Shown here piece by piece: positions 17,616-27,120 of a stretch of DNA of 64,000 bases. Where the stretch lies: assembly GCF_900451195.1 (NCBI RefSeq), contig NZ_UGHR01000001.1, positions 682,001-746,000 of the forward strand. The letters are read 5' to 3'. The DNA comes from Iodobacter fluviatilis (GTDB lineage: Bacteria > Pseudomonadota > Gammaproteobacteria > Burkholderiales > Chitinibacteraceae). Numbering within the stretch: the stretch's first letter is position 1; every line of letters starts with the position of its first letter. The notes beneath the pieces were generated by a model. It did not search any database and was not told where the DNA came from. It saw nothing but the letters and a program-made list of their open reading frames with translations. A program made the position numbers and the translations under genes.

Positions 17616-20600
17616 ATGCAAAATAATGAATCAGCACGCGTCCCTTTTGACGATGAAGCGCATTCTTCACAGCGGCTTGCTTCTTTATTGGCCTCCCGGC
17701 TTATTACCCCCCCGCTGCCCAATTCTGAAGTTGTAAGTCATAGCACTGCTGCCAGCCAAGTTGTTTTTATTGAAGATAATGTGGCGGATATCGCGCAAAT
17801 TATTGCGGCACTCAGCGCGGATAAAGAAGTCCATATTCTGGATTCAAGCCGGGATGGCCTGAGCCAGATGAGCGATATACTGGCCGGTAGAAGTGGTGTG
17901 GATGCGCTGCATCTTATATCTCATGGCTCTGAAGCTGCGCTGAGTTTAGGCACGCTGACACTGGATGCACAAAATCTGAATGAGCATGCTTTTGAATTGC
18001 AAACGATTGCTTTATCTCTGAAGCAGGGGGCAGATATTTTGCTCTATGGCTGCAATGTGGCTAAGGGGGATGATGGCGCTGGTTTTATTCAGCAACTGGC
18101 TAGCTATACCAAAGCCGATATTGCGGCATCGGATGATTTAAGCGGTGCTGCCGCTTTGGGCGGAAATTGGGTATTAGAAAAAACGACCGGCAATATTGAA
18201 GCGGCACTCGCTATTTCTAAACTAACTGCATATTCCGCCACCCTGGCCGTACCGGCCAATCAGAATTTTGAATCATTTTCAAATACGGGCAATTCAACTG
18301 CCAGCCGCTCTATTGGCGGGATCACTTATTCCAGTAATGGCGTTGCTGCTGTTGATATTATTGATGATATAAATGGCTTTTATAGCGAGACATTTACGGG
18401 CTTTACCGGCCGTGCCATTCTGAATGATTATAATGGAACTGCTAATTCGGGAATTTCATATTTTCAATTTTCCTCTGATAGCGTCAGTGATAAATTTAAA
18501 CTCATTTCACTGGTTGCAAATGCAAACGATAATATTGGTGGCTTTAATAGCAATTTTTCGGTAACAGGCTATAGCGGGGGTAGTGGGGGCACCCAGGTGG
18601 TGCAAGTCACTGGCCTGAATATGGGGCTTTCAGCGACTTACGGTAGTGGCAATACAGCCATTGTTTATAGTAAGTTATCCAGTGTGTATAACGGAGGCTC
18701 GCTGACCTTTGGCTCGGCCTGGGACAATATTGATACGGTTGTTTTTAGCCGTACTTCCGGCTCAGATGGGGTGGGTCTGGCATTGGACAGCCTAGTGTTT
18801 ACTACGCCATCGGGTAGTTCTGCAATTACCAGTGCCACTTATGATGCCAGTACCGGTGTGCTTTCTGTTACCGGCAGTGGTATGAATACGATCGATACCA
18901 TTGATGCCACGAAGCTTTCACTCACAGGGCAGGGCGGGGCAAGTTATACCCTGACCAGCGCCAATACCAATCCCGGCAGCACCACTACTTTTTCAATTAC
19001 CCTGAATGCCGTTGACAAAATTGCAGTGAATGGCTTGCTGAACAAGGCAGGGACATCGGCAGTCGGTGGCACGACTTTTAATCTGGCTGCGGCAGCCAAC
19101 TGGGACGTCACTACAAACGCTGCAGCAGATTTAAGCGCTAACGGGGTGACTGTGAGCAATGTGAGCTCGCCAGTCATCAGCTCCGCTACCTATAACGCGG
19201 CGACGCATGTGCTGACGGTAACGGGTAGTAATTTGGTCGGAACCATTGGCACTCCAAATGATATTACGGTTTCCAAGCTGACCCTGAAGGGGGAAGGGGG
19301 CAGTACTTACACGCTGACGAGTGCCGATGTGGAAGTTGGCAGTGCTACATCGTTTGCCGTGACGCTTAATGCCACAGACCGTGCTCAGATTGAAATGCTA
19401 TTTAATAAGGTGGGCACCAGCTCCAGTGGCGGCACAACGTATAACTTGGCTGCCGCCGATGACTGGAATAGCGTGATCAATAACAGCGATACCTCAGTGG
19501 CGACAGCGGGGGTGACGGTTTCCAATGTGGCCGTTCCTACCATGACTTCGGCCACCTACAACGCGGCAACGGGTGTATTGGTGGTCACGGGTACGGGCCT
19601 GTTATCGGCCAGCGGTGCAGCTAATGATATTGTGGCTAATAAGCTGACTGTGAGCGGAGAAGGAGGGGCAACGTATACGCTGACTGACAGCGCTAATGTG
19701 GATATCAGCTCGCAAACTTCATTTACGCTCACGCTTTCTGCCACCGATAAAGCGGCTATTAATCAGCTACTGAATAAAAATGGCAGCAGCGCTACAGGGG
19801 GCAGCACCTTTAATCTGGCAGCAGCAGAAGACTGGGCTGCAGGCGCGGATGCGGCAGTCGTGGTGGCGGATCTGACGGGCAACGGTATTACGGTCAGTAA
19901 TGTGGCGGTGCCAGCAATAACTTCCGCAACCTATAACGCAGCAACGGGGGTCTTAACGGTAAGCGGTACAGGTTTTTTAAGCCTGAGTGGTGCGGGCAAC
20001 GATATTGTGGCTAATAAGCTGAGCCTTACAGGAGAAGGTGCGAGCTACACCCTGACCGATACGGCTAATGTTGATATCAGCTCTGGTACTTCATTTACGC
20101 TGACACTCTCTGCAACTGACCAGGCTGCAATCAATCAGCTGCTGAATAAAAATGGCAGCAGCTCTACCGGTGGCACCACCTTTAACCTTGCCGCCGCCGA
20201 AGACTGGGCCGCTGGCGCCGATGCCGCTGTTGTTGTGGCTGATTTAAGCGGTAATGGCATTACCACGAGCAACGTAGCTGCGCCAGTGATCAGCTCTTCC
20301 ACTTATAACGCGGCAACGGGCGTATTAGTGGTGACCGGCACGGGCTTTTTAAAACTGAGCGGTGCAAGTAATGAAATCATTGCCAATAAGCTCAGTTTTA
20401 GCGGGGAGGGCGGCAGCTACACCCTGACTGACACGGCCAATGTGGACATCACCTCAGGCACCAGCTTCAGCCTTACCCTGAGCGCTGCCGATCTGGCGCA
20501 AGTGAATCAGCTGCTGACTAAAAATGGCAGCAGTTCTGTCTCTGGCACGACTTATAATCTTGCCGCTGCAGAAGACTGGCAGGCCGGAGCAGATGCGGCG

Positions 20601-23600
20601 GTTGTGATTGCTGATTTAACAGGCAATGGAATAACCGTCAGCAATGTGGCTGTTCCGACGATTACCTCTGCTGCTTATGACGTGAGCACGGGCGTGCTGG
20701 TGGTGACGGGCACCGGCCTGCTTAAACTCAGCGGGGCCAATAATGATATTGTGGCCAATAAGCTGACCTTTACCGGTGAAGGGGGGCAGACTTACACCCT
20801 TACCGATAGCAGTAATGCAGAAATCACATCGGCAACCTCGTTTACCATCACCATGAGCAGCACTGATCGTGCTGCGCTTGATCTGATTATCAATAAAAAC
20901 GGTACAAGCTCTGTAGACGCCAGCACTTACAACCTTGCTGCGGCTGAGGATTGGGCAGCGGGGGCAGATGCTGCGCTCGTTGTGGCCGATTTAAGCGGCA
21001 ACGGGGTGACCGCCAGCAATGCGGGGGTGCCGGTGATTAACAGCGCCACTTATAACGCAGCGACCCATGTGTTAACAGTGACGGGCAGCCATTTTCAGGC
21101 CTTGGCTGGGGCGGCAAATGATATTGCGGTTTCTTTACTGACCCTGACGGGCGAAGGGGGGAGCTACACCCTGACCTCTGCTGATGTTGAAATCAGCAGC
21201 GCGACTGGTTTTTCTGTGACCTTAAATGCGGCAGATCAAATCAATATTGAAGGGTTGCTGAATAAAAACGGCAGCAGCTCAGGCAATGCCACAACTTATA
21301 ACCTAGCCGCAGCAGATAACTGGCTGGCCAGTGTTGCCATGAGTGCAGATTTGACTGGTAATGCCATTACCGTAAGCAATACCACTTTGCCGCAGATTAG
21401 CTCGGCCACCTACAACGCAGCCACCGGTGCTTTGGTGGTGACGGGAAGCAATCTGATTAAAAAAGTGGGGGCAGGCAATGATGTCACCGCAAATAAACTG
21501 ACTATCACGGGTGAAGGCGGCGCCACCTACACGCTGACGGATAGTGCAGATGTAGAAATCACGTCTGCCACAGAGTTTACGCTGACCTTAAGCAATAACG
21601 ATAGGGCCGCTGTAAATCTGATCATCAATAAAAATGGCAGCAGCTCAAGTAGTGCAAGCAGCTACAACCTTGCAGCCGCAGAAGACTGGATTGCGGGCGC
21701 AGACAGCGCCGCTGTGGTGGCTGATCTGACTGCTAATGGGATAAGCGCCAGTAATGTGGCGGTGCCGGCTATTACATCGTCTGCCTATAACGCGGCAACA
21801 GGCACGCTGGTGGTGACGGGGACAGGGTTTTTGTCTTTAAGTGGTGCAAATAACGATATTGTTGCCAATAAATTTACCTTTAGTGGTGAGGGTGGGCAAA
21901 CCTATACCCTGGTAGATACGGCCAATGTGGAGATCACATCGGGCACCAGCTTTACTCTGGTTTTAAGCGCGGCTGATAAAGCGGCCATGAATTTAATCTT
22001 TAATAAGGCAGGCACCAGCTCAACAGGAACAGCCACATACAATCTTGCTGCTGCAGAAGATTGGGCTGCCGGGGCGGATGCCGCCGTTGTTGTCGCAGAT
22101 TTAAGCGGCAATGGCATCACGGTCAGTAATGTGGCCGTGCCGCAGGTTAATTCATCGGTATATAACAGCAGCACAGGCGTGTTGCAGGTGAGCGGCAGTG
22201 GCTTTTTGTCTTTAAGTGGTGGTGCTAACGATATTGTGGCCAATAAGCTGAGCTTTACCGGGCAGGGCGGCGCCAGCTACACCCTGACGGACAGCGCTAA
22301 TGTGGAGATCACCTCGGGCACGGCCTTTACCCTGACACTGAGCGCCACAGATAAGGCCGCTGTGCTGCTTTTACTTAATCAAGATGGAACAAGCGCAGCG
22401 GATGCCACCACCTACAATTTGGCTGCCGCTGAAGACTGGGCTGCAGGGGCGGATGCTGCAGTGGTGGTGGCAGATCTCACCGGCAATGGCATTACGGTGG
22501 CCAGCGGCCCGGTAATCAGCAGCGCCAGTTATGACGCGGCTACCCATATTCTGAGTGTGACAGGCAGTAATTTTCAGGCCAAAACAGGTGCCGCTAATGA
22601 TATTGCGGTGTCGCTGCTGAGTATTGCAGGGGAGGGAGGGAGCTATACGCTGACTTCGGCCGATGTGGAGATCACAAACAGCACGTCTTTCTCGATTAAC
22701 TTAAATGCCACCGACAGCATTAATCTAGATGGCCTGCTGAATAAAAACGGCACAAGCTCCGGGAATGCCACAACGTATAACCTGGCTGCAGCAAATAACT
22801 GGCTGGCGGATGTGGCCTTAAATGCAGATTTAACGGGCAACGGGATCACGGTCAGTAATACAGCTACGCCGCAAATCACCTCTGCAAGCTACGATGCCAG
22901 CAGTGGTGTTTTAGTGGTCACGGGCACGGGCTTACTTAAAAAAATAGGTGCAGCTAATGATATTGTTGCCAATAAATTCACTCTTAAAGGCGAAGGGGCC
23001 GGGACATACGCGCTGACAGATACCGCAAATGTGGAGATTAGCTCGGCCAGTGCATTTACCCTTACCCTGAGCGCAACAGACAAAGCGGCTGTCAATCAGT
23101 TGCTGAATAAAAGCGGCACACTTTCTACGGGGGGCACCAGCTATAACCTTGCCGCCGCTGAAGATTGGATTGCTGGTGCAGACAGTGCGGCCGTCGTTGC
23201 TGATTTAACCGGCAATGCCATCACTGCAACATTGCCTGCCCCGACACCAACGCCAACACCCACACCAACGCCAACACCAACGCCAACGCCAACGCCAACA
23301 CCAACACCAACACCAACACCAACACCGGTGCCCAGTACTGTTGATGGCGTTGTAGTGAGCACCACCACTACGCATGATGCGAATACAGGTCTGAATAATC
23401 AGAGTGTTTCTGTTCCTGTCATTACGGCAGGCAGGGTAGAGGACAGCAGCACATCGCATGGTCAGCTGGCCGATATTCCGCTTGGTATCAATCAGGGTGC
23501 AGCCAGCTCTAATCTGGTGGTGAGCTTGCCCAATGGCACCGGCCTGCAGGCGGATGGCCCCAATACACTGCTGAGTAATAATCAGGCTTTGATTGATTTA

Positions 23601-25271
23601 ATTATGCGTATCGAAAGCAAAACGGTGTCTGGCTCACAAGTGCAAACAGGGATGACGGGGTTTGGTACTCAATTTTTAAATAATTTATTGCCCGATACCT
23701 TGTTACAAACCAAAACGCTGACGCTCAGCATCGCGCCTGACCAGACGCTCAATCAGGCGATCCTCGTTTCAGGTACACCGGCTGCGGGCAATGGCGGCTC
23801 TGTACCTGCATTGCCCTCTTCCTCGCTTGCTCTTGTGATCGATGCCAGAGCATTGCCATCAGGTATAACGATTCAGCTTGATGATGTTGATTTTGCCAGC
23901 ATTGTTGGCAGCGCCATTGTGCGTGGCGGTAACGGAAAAAACTATGTGATTGGCGATGATGCATCACAAACACTCTTTTTGGGGGCTGATGACGATACGC
24001 TGCTTGGCGGAGCAGGCGATGATATCGTAGGCAGTGCGGGAGGAAATGATTATCTGGATGGCGGAGCCGATAATGACCGCCTGTTTGGCGGCATAGGCAA
24101 CGATACCGTGCTGGGCGGCAGTGGTAATGATTCTGTGCAGGGCGGGCGTAGTGATTTAGGACAATGGAATTTTTATCTGAATAATCAGGGCCAGGTAACA
24201 GGCCGTCATATCACCCAATTGGTGGATGCCACACAGACTGAAACCATCACGGCCGCAGAGCTTAATCAGGCGGTGGCAGATTTAGGCTTTGCCACAGGCA
24301 GCCAAACAGCACTGCAATCCCTTGCTCTGCTTTATCATGCCGCTTTTAACCGCAGCCCTGATTTGGCAGGCTTAAGTTATTGGGTCAAAACAGGCAAAAC
24401 CACAGATCAAATTGCGCTTGATTTTAGCTATTCAAATGAATGGAATAATAGCGCGGGCAAGCTTTCAAATTTAGATTTTATGCGTCAGCTTTATCAGACC
24501 ACCCAAGGCAGCGTTGATCAGAATGGCAGCGGTACATGGGCCGCCAAGCTGGATTCGGGTGCTGTGACACGTGCTGAGGTATTAAAGCAGTTTGCTGGTA
24601 GCAGTGAGCATCAGGCTCTGTGGCTGACCGCCTTTGGCCTGTCGCTGGGAGGGCAAAATATCAGCTCTGAACAAGGCTGGATTGCCGGCAGCGGAGACGA
24701 TCGCCTGACTGGCGGCAGTGGCAATGACACCCTCGTAGGGGGCGATGGCAGCGACACCGTGGTTTACTCTGGCAAGCTGGCTGATTACAAATTTATTCTC
24801 AGCAATAAAGGCGAAGTACAGATTGCAGAAAATAAAGCCAATGGGGATATTGATTTAATCAGACAGATTGAAAAGGGAGAATTCAGCGATGGTACGGTCG
24901 ATTTAAGCTTCACTCAAGCCGGCCAAGCCACTTTGCAGCAAATTGCTTTAATGTACCAAATGGTGCTGGGAAGAAATGCAGAGCTTAATGGCTTCGGCTA
25001 TTGGACAAGTCACTATCAGGAAAACAAAGCACTGGCAGATGGCTTTTTATACTCGGCAGAATTTCAGCAACAACATGGCAGCCTGAATAACGCTGATTTT
25101 GTTAACCTGCTTTATCAGAATGCATTGCATCATGCTGCGGATGCTACTAGCCAGCAAAATTGGCAAGGCTATCTGGCCAGCCATACACGCGCAGAAATGG
25201 TTGTTGCATTGAGCATCAGCCCGGAAATCATCGCCACTCAATACAATACTGAAGGCTTATGGATGGTGTGA
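17616..25271 (+). CDS. Giant DUF4347/RTX/DUF4214 repeat protein, probable secreted adhesin
   Basis: About 2,550 residues. Domain order: DUF4347 (about residues 45-215, with [14 protein letters not shown] and [10 protein letters not shown]), a non-repetitive jelly-roll-like part, 12 tandem repeats of about 120-125 residues (nt 18825-23235), a Thr-Pro linker, a linker domain, glycine-rich RTX nonapeptides (GGAGDDIVG type), a DUF4214 domain, a second short RTX patch and a second DUF4214. No Sec signal peptide is seen, consistent with C-terminal type I secretion, but no HlyB/HlyD/TolC genes are in the window. Start 17616 is chosen for AGAGG 9 bases upstream; ATGs at 17553 and 17586 are in frame. 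Likely calcium-folded cell-surface adhesin or matrix protein; function inferred. Confidence 0.85.
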   Translation: MQNNESARVPFDDEAHSSQRLASLLASRLITPPLPNSEVVSHSTAASQVVFIEDNVADIAQIIAALSADKEVHILDSSRDGLSQMSDILAGRSGVDALHLISHGSEAALSLGTLTLDAQNLNEHAFELQTIALSLKQGADILLYGCNVAKGDDGAGFIQQLASYTKADIAASDDLSGAAALGGNWVLEKTTGNIEAALAISKLTAYSATLAVPANQNFESFSNTGNSTASRSIGGITYSSNGVAAVDIIDDINGFYSETFTGFTGRAILNDYNGTANSGISYFQFSSDSVSDKFKLISLVANANDNIGGFNSNFSVTGYSGGSGGTQVVQVTGLNMGLSATYGSGNTAIVYSKLSSVYNGGSLTFGSAWDNIDTVVFSRTSGSDGVGLALDSLVFTTPSGSSAITSATYDASTGVLSVTGSGMNTIDTIDATKLSLTGQGGASYTLTSANTNPGSTTTFSITLNAVDKIAVNGLLNKAGTSAVGGTTFNLAAAANWDVTTNAAADLSANGVTVSNVSSPVISSATYNAATHVLTVTGSNLVGTIGTPNDITVSKLTLKGEGGSTYTLTSADVEVGSATSFAVTLNATDRAQIEMLFNKVGTSSSGGTTYNLAAADDWNSVINNSDTSVATAGVTVSNVAVPTMTSATYNAATGVLVVTGTGLLSASGAANDIVANKLTVSGEGGATYTLTDSANVDISSQTSFTLTLSATDKAAINQLLNKNGSSATGGSTFNLAAAEDWAAGADAAVVVADLTGNGITVSNVAVPAITSATYNAATGVLTVSGTGFLSLSGAGNDIVANKLSLTGEGASYTLTDTANVDISSGTSFTLTLSATDQAAINQLLNKNGSSSTGGTTFNLAAAEDWAAGADAAVVVADLSGNGITTSNVAAPVISSSTYNAATGVLVVTGTGFLKLSGASNEIIANKLSFSGEGGSYTLTDTANVDITSGTSFSLTLSAADLAQVNQLLTKNGSSSVSGTTYNLAAAEDWQAGADAAVVIADLTGNGITVSNVAVPTITSAAYDVSTGVLVVTGTGLLKLSGANNDIVANKLTFTGEGGQTYTLTDSSNAEITSATSFTITMSSTDRAALDLIINKNGTSSVDASTYNLAAAEDWAAGADAALVVADLSGNGVTASNAGVPVINSATYNAATHVLTVTGSHFQALAGAANDIAVSLLTLTGEGGSYTLTSADVEISSATGFSVTLNAADQINIEGLLNKNGSSSGNATTYNLAAADNWLASVAMSADLTGNAITVSNTTLPQISSATYNAATGALVVTGSNLIKKVGAGNDVTANKLTITGEGGATYTLTDSADVEITSATEFTLTLSNNDRAAVNLIINKNGSSSSSASSYNLAAAEDWIAGADSAAVVADLTANGISASNVAVPAITSSAYNAATGTLVVTGTGFLSLSGANNDIVANKFTFSGEGGQTYTLVDTANVEITSGTSFTLVLSAADKAAMNLIFNKAGTSSTGTATYNLAAAEDWAAGADAAVVVADLSGNGITVSNVAVPQVNSSVYNSSTGVLQVSGSGFLSLSGGANDIVANKLSFTGQGGASYTLTDSANVEITSGTAFTLTLSATDKAAVLLLLNQDGTSAADATTYNLAAAEDWAAGADAAVVVADLTGNGITVASGPVISSASYDAATHILSVTGSNFQAKTGAANDIAVSLLSIAGEGGSYTLTSADVEITNSTSFSINLNATDSINLDGLLNKNGTSSGNATTYNLAAANNWLADVALNADLTGNGITVSNTATPQITSASYDASSGVLVVTGTGLLKKIGAANDIVANKFTLKGEGAGTYALTDTANVEISSASAFTLTLSATDKAAVNQLLNKSGTLSTGGTSYNLAAAEDWIAGADSAAVVADLTGNAITATLPAPTPTPTPTPTPTPTPTPTPTPTPTPTPTPVPSTVDGVVVSTTTTHDANTGLNNQSVSVPVITAGRVEDSSTSHGQLADIPLGINQGAASSNLVVSLPNGTGLQADGPNTLLSNNQALIDLIMRIESKTVSGSQVQTGMTGFGTQFLNNLLPDTLLQTKTLTLSIAPDQTLNQAILVSGTPAAGNGGSVPALPSSSLALVIDARALPSGITIQLDDVDFASIVGSAIVRGGNGKNYVIGDDASQTLFLGADDDTLLGGAGDDIVGSAGGNDYLDGGADNDRLFGGIGNDTVLGGSGNDSVQGGRSDLGQWNFYLNNQGQVTGRHITQLVDATQTETITAAELNQAVADLGFATGSQTALQSLALLYHAAFNRSPDLAGLSYWVKTGKTTDQIALDFSYSNEWNNSAGKLSNLDFMRQLYQTTQGSVDQNGSGTWAAKLDSGAVTRAEVLKQFAGSSEHQALWLTAFGLSLGGQNISSEQGWIAGSGDDRLTGGSGNDTLVGGDGSDTVVYSGKLADYKFILSNKGEVQIAENKANGDIDLIRQIEKGEFSDGTVDLSFTQAGQATLQQIALMYQMVLGRNAELNGFGYWTSHYQENKALADGFLYSAEFQQQHGSLNNADFVNLLYQNALHHAADATSQQNWQGYLASHTRAEMVVALSISPEIIATQYNTEGLWMV
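18825..23235 (+). repeat. Twelve tandem coding repeats of about 367 bp
   Basis: Each unit encodes a domain starting [18 protein letters not shown], with a central GEGG-x-YTLT and ending YNLAAAEDW...[11 protein letters not shown]. Units 2, 7 and 11 share a variant opening ([10 protein letters not shown] with NDIAVS in 7 and 11), and units 8 and 12 share another ([16 protein letters not shown]). This indicates block duplication of several units at once. Confidence 0.85.
23236..23331 (+). repeat. CCAACA-type hexanucleotide repeat coding a Thr-Pro linker
   Basis: Near-perfect tandem CCAACA/CCAACG hexamers encode about fifteen Thr-Pro pairs between the repeat array and the C-terminal half. Slippage by whole hexamers would change linker length but not the reading frame, so this is a length-variable spacer rather than an on/off switch. 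Confidence 0.85.
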
Positions 25272-25317
25272 TGATGATCTGGCGCTTTTAAAAGTAATAT
25301 TTGCAGAACATGATTTA

Positions 25318-25340
25318 AAAGCCGGAATCTTTCCGGCTTT
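25318..25340 (+). terminator. Intrinsic terminator of the giant protein gene
   Basis: AAAGCCGGAA and TTTCCGGCTTT arms with a two-base loop followed by a T-run, about 46 bp after the stop. Confidence 0.9.
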
Positions 25341-25363
25341 TTTGGGTGCTGCAGGCAACAAAA

Positions 25364-25396
25364 AACCCGCTAAGCCTTATCGGATGCGGGTTTAAA
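25364..25396 (-). terminator. Terminator of tRNA-Leu
   Basis: On the minus strand AAACCCGC pairs with GCGGGTTT, followed by a T-run, starting about 12 bp after the 3' end of tRNA-Leu. It sits back to back with the terminator of the giant gene. Confidence 0.8.
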
Positions 25397-25408
25397 GTTT
25401 TTCTGCTG

Positions 25409-25492
25409 TGGTGCCCGGGATCGGACTTGAACCGATACGCCATAAGCGAGGGATTTTAAGTCCCTTGTGTCTACCAATTTCACCACCCGGGC
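25409..25492 (-). tRNA. tRNA-Leu (anticodon TAA)
   Basis: The 84-nt minus-strand gene includes an encoded CCA. The acceptor stem pairs GCCCGGG with CCCGGGC, the anticodon loop is CTTAAAA giving anticodon TAA, the variable arm is long as in class II tRNAs, and the T-loop reads GGTTCAAGTCC. It decodes UUA/UUG. Confidence 0.95.
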
Positions 25493-25977
25493 ATTTCAAC
25501 ATCATTTGCTTTGCATTTGATTGGCATAAATCAAAGATAAATACTTTTTCTTTGGTAACGGGCTGAATTTTTATATTCTGCCTGTTTTTTTATGCTTGTT
25601 TCAAACTGCGTCAGCGACAACAGGCGTGCATTCTATCGCGTTTCGAAATTATTGCAATACCCCTGCCACAATAATTTTTATCAGGGTGGCGCGGGTTTGG
25701 CGGGCTGATCTGATGCATTTTATGGTTAAGGAGGCTAGGTGTTTGAATTATATTCAAAAATATTTTCTGGTAGCTTGTCATTGATTGATACATCGGCTTG
25801 TTGAGTGCGTAATATTTTTTTGTTTTTTTAGATCAGATGATTTTTTGCCGCCTAGCATCACTTCGTCGGTGAAGCTTTTAAAACGATAGTTTTACAGATT
25901 GCCCCTTAGAGCTGAAGATTTTGTGCAATGAATTAATTTGACTAGACTTGAATTTAGCCATGCACAGGAGCACTGCG
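25493..25977. other. Intergenic region between tRNA-Leu and the FIST operon
   Basis: 485 bp, AT-rich, must contain the tRNA-Leu promoter (minus) and the FIST operon promoter (plus). No clear hexamer pair, riboswitch or ORF with a ribosome site was recognised. Confidence 0.35.
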
Positions 25978-27120
25978 ATGCAAATTGCACAGATTAAATT
26001 AGGGCAGTTTGATCAGCTTGCCAGCCAGCTTGATGAATTAAAGGCCGTTGAGCCTCAGTGGCTGCTGGTGTTTGGCAGCCGGGCATTTTTGGCTGATACC
26101 CTTTTATATAGTGTGATCAGGCAAAGTTTTCCTTCCGCGGTAGTGCTGGGCTGTTCAACTGCAGGCGAGATTTCTGCGGGTGGTGTTGGAGAGGATGGCT
26201 GCGTGATTACCGCTATTCACTGGCGGTTTGGGGTGCCTCAGTGCGCAGTGACGCAATTGCGGGATATGCAGGACAGCGAACAGGCCGGGCAGCGGCTGTC
26301 AGCGCAGCTTCAGCAGCCTTTGTCTGGTGTTTTGCTGTTTGCTCAGGGTGTGAATATCAATGGCAGCGCCTTGGTGGCCGGGCTGGAAAGTGGTTTGCCT
26401 GCGGGCGTACCTATCATGGGGGGCCTTGCCGGAGATGGCACGGCATTTAACCAGACGGTGGTAATCAGCCCGGCCGGGGTTGCTGCAGATACCGTGGTGG
26501 CGATGGCGATTCCTGCCGGGGTGTCCGTGGGGCATGGTTCTTATGGCGGGTGGAGGCCTTTTGGCCCCGCACGGCGGGTTAGTCGTCATGAGGGTAATGT
26601 TTTGTACGAGCTTGATGATGAGCCTGCCTTGGATGTTTATAAGCGCTATCTGGGGGAGTACGCCGAGCAGTTGCCTTCATCCGGTCTACTGTTTCCATTT
26701 GAGATGCTTGGGCAGGATCATTCGGCACTGGGGGTAGTGCGCACTATTCTGGGGGTTGATGAGGCAAGTGGCAGCCTAACACTGGCAGGAGATCTGATTA
26801 GTGATGGCTATTTGCGGCTGATGCATGCAAGCAATGATGCTCTGGCCGATGGGGCAGAATCAGCAGCGCTGGCAGCTAGGGCGCTGAATGGTGCTGTCAG
26901 CGGGCTGGGTCTGTTGGTGAGTTGTGTAGGGCGTAAGTTGGTGATGGGGGGCCGTGTTGAGGAAGAAATAGAAGCGGTGGCCGGGGTGCTTGGCCCGCAA
27001 ATAAGTCTGGCTGGGTTTTATTCTTATGGCGAAATCAGCCCTTTGCTGGGCGCAACAGGCTGTAAATTACACAATCAAACGATGACGATCAGTATTTTGA
27101 GTGATCAGCCATATGAATAA
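25978..27120 (+). CDS. FIST-domain sensory protein (FIST N and FIST C)
   Basis: A 380-residue soluble protein. FIST_N covers about 20-210, with the VLGCSTAGEISAGGV segment and GGLAGDG; FIST_C covers about 215-365, ending SLAGFYSYGEISPL, a family hallmark. FIST proteins are thought to bind small molecules, probably amino acids, and to feed signalling proteins. The ATG at 25978 has GGAG seven bases upstream; the frame is open ten codons further but without a ribosome site. The stop overlaps the start of the hybrid kinase, so the two are translationally coupled and FIST is likely the input partner of the kinase. Confidence 0.92.
   Translation: MQIAQIKLGQFDQLASQLDELKAVEPQWLLVFGSRAFLADTLLYSVIRQSFPSAVVLGCSTAGEISAGGVGEDGCVITAIHWRFGVPQCAVTQLRDMQDSEQAGQRLSAQLQQPLSGVLLFAQGVNINGSALVAGLESGLPAGVPIMGGLAGDGTAFNQTVVISPAGVAADTVVAMAIPAGVSVGHGSYGGWRPFGPARRVSRHEGNVLYELDDEPALDVYKRYLGEYAEQLPSSGLLFPFEMLGQDHSALGVVRTILGVDEASGSLTLAGDLISDGYLRLMHASNDALADGAESAALAARALNGAVSGLGLLVSCVGRKLVMGGRVEEEIEAVAGVLGPQISLAGFYSYGEISPLLGATGCKLHNQTMTISILSDQPYE

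Noticed and set aside
23236..23331. Phase-variation on/off switch
   Set aside because: The repeat unit is six bases, so gain or loss cannot shift the frame.
23141..23459. Antisense frames rich in Gly-Val or Trp-Cys opposite the Thr-Pro linker
   Set aside because: Products of the hexamer repeat read backwards.
25493..25977. Possible c-di-GMP riboswitch before the FIST/HD-GYP operon
   Set aside because: No match to the conserved core of either known class was seen in the leader.
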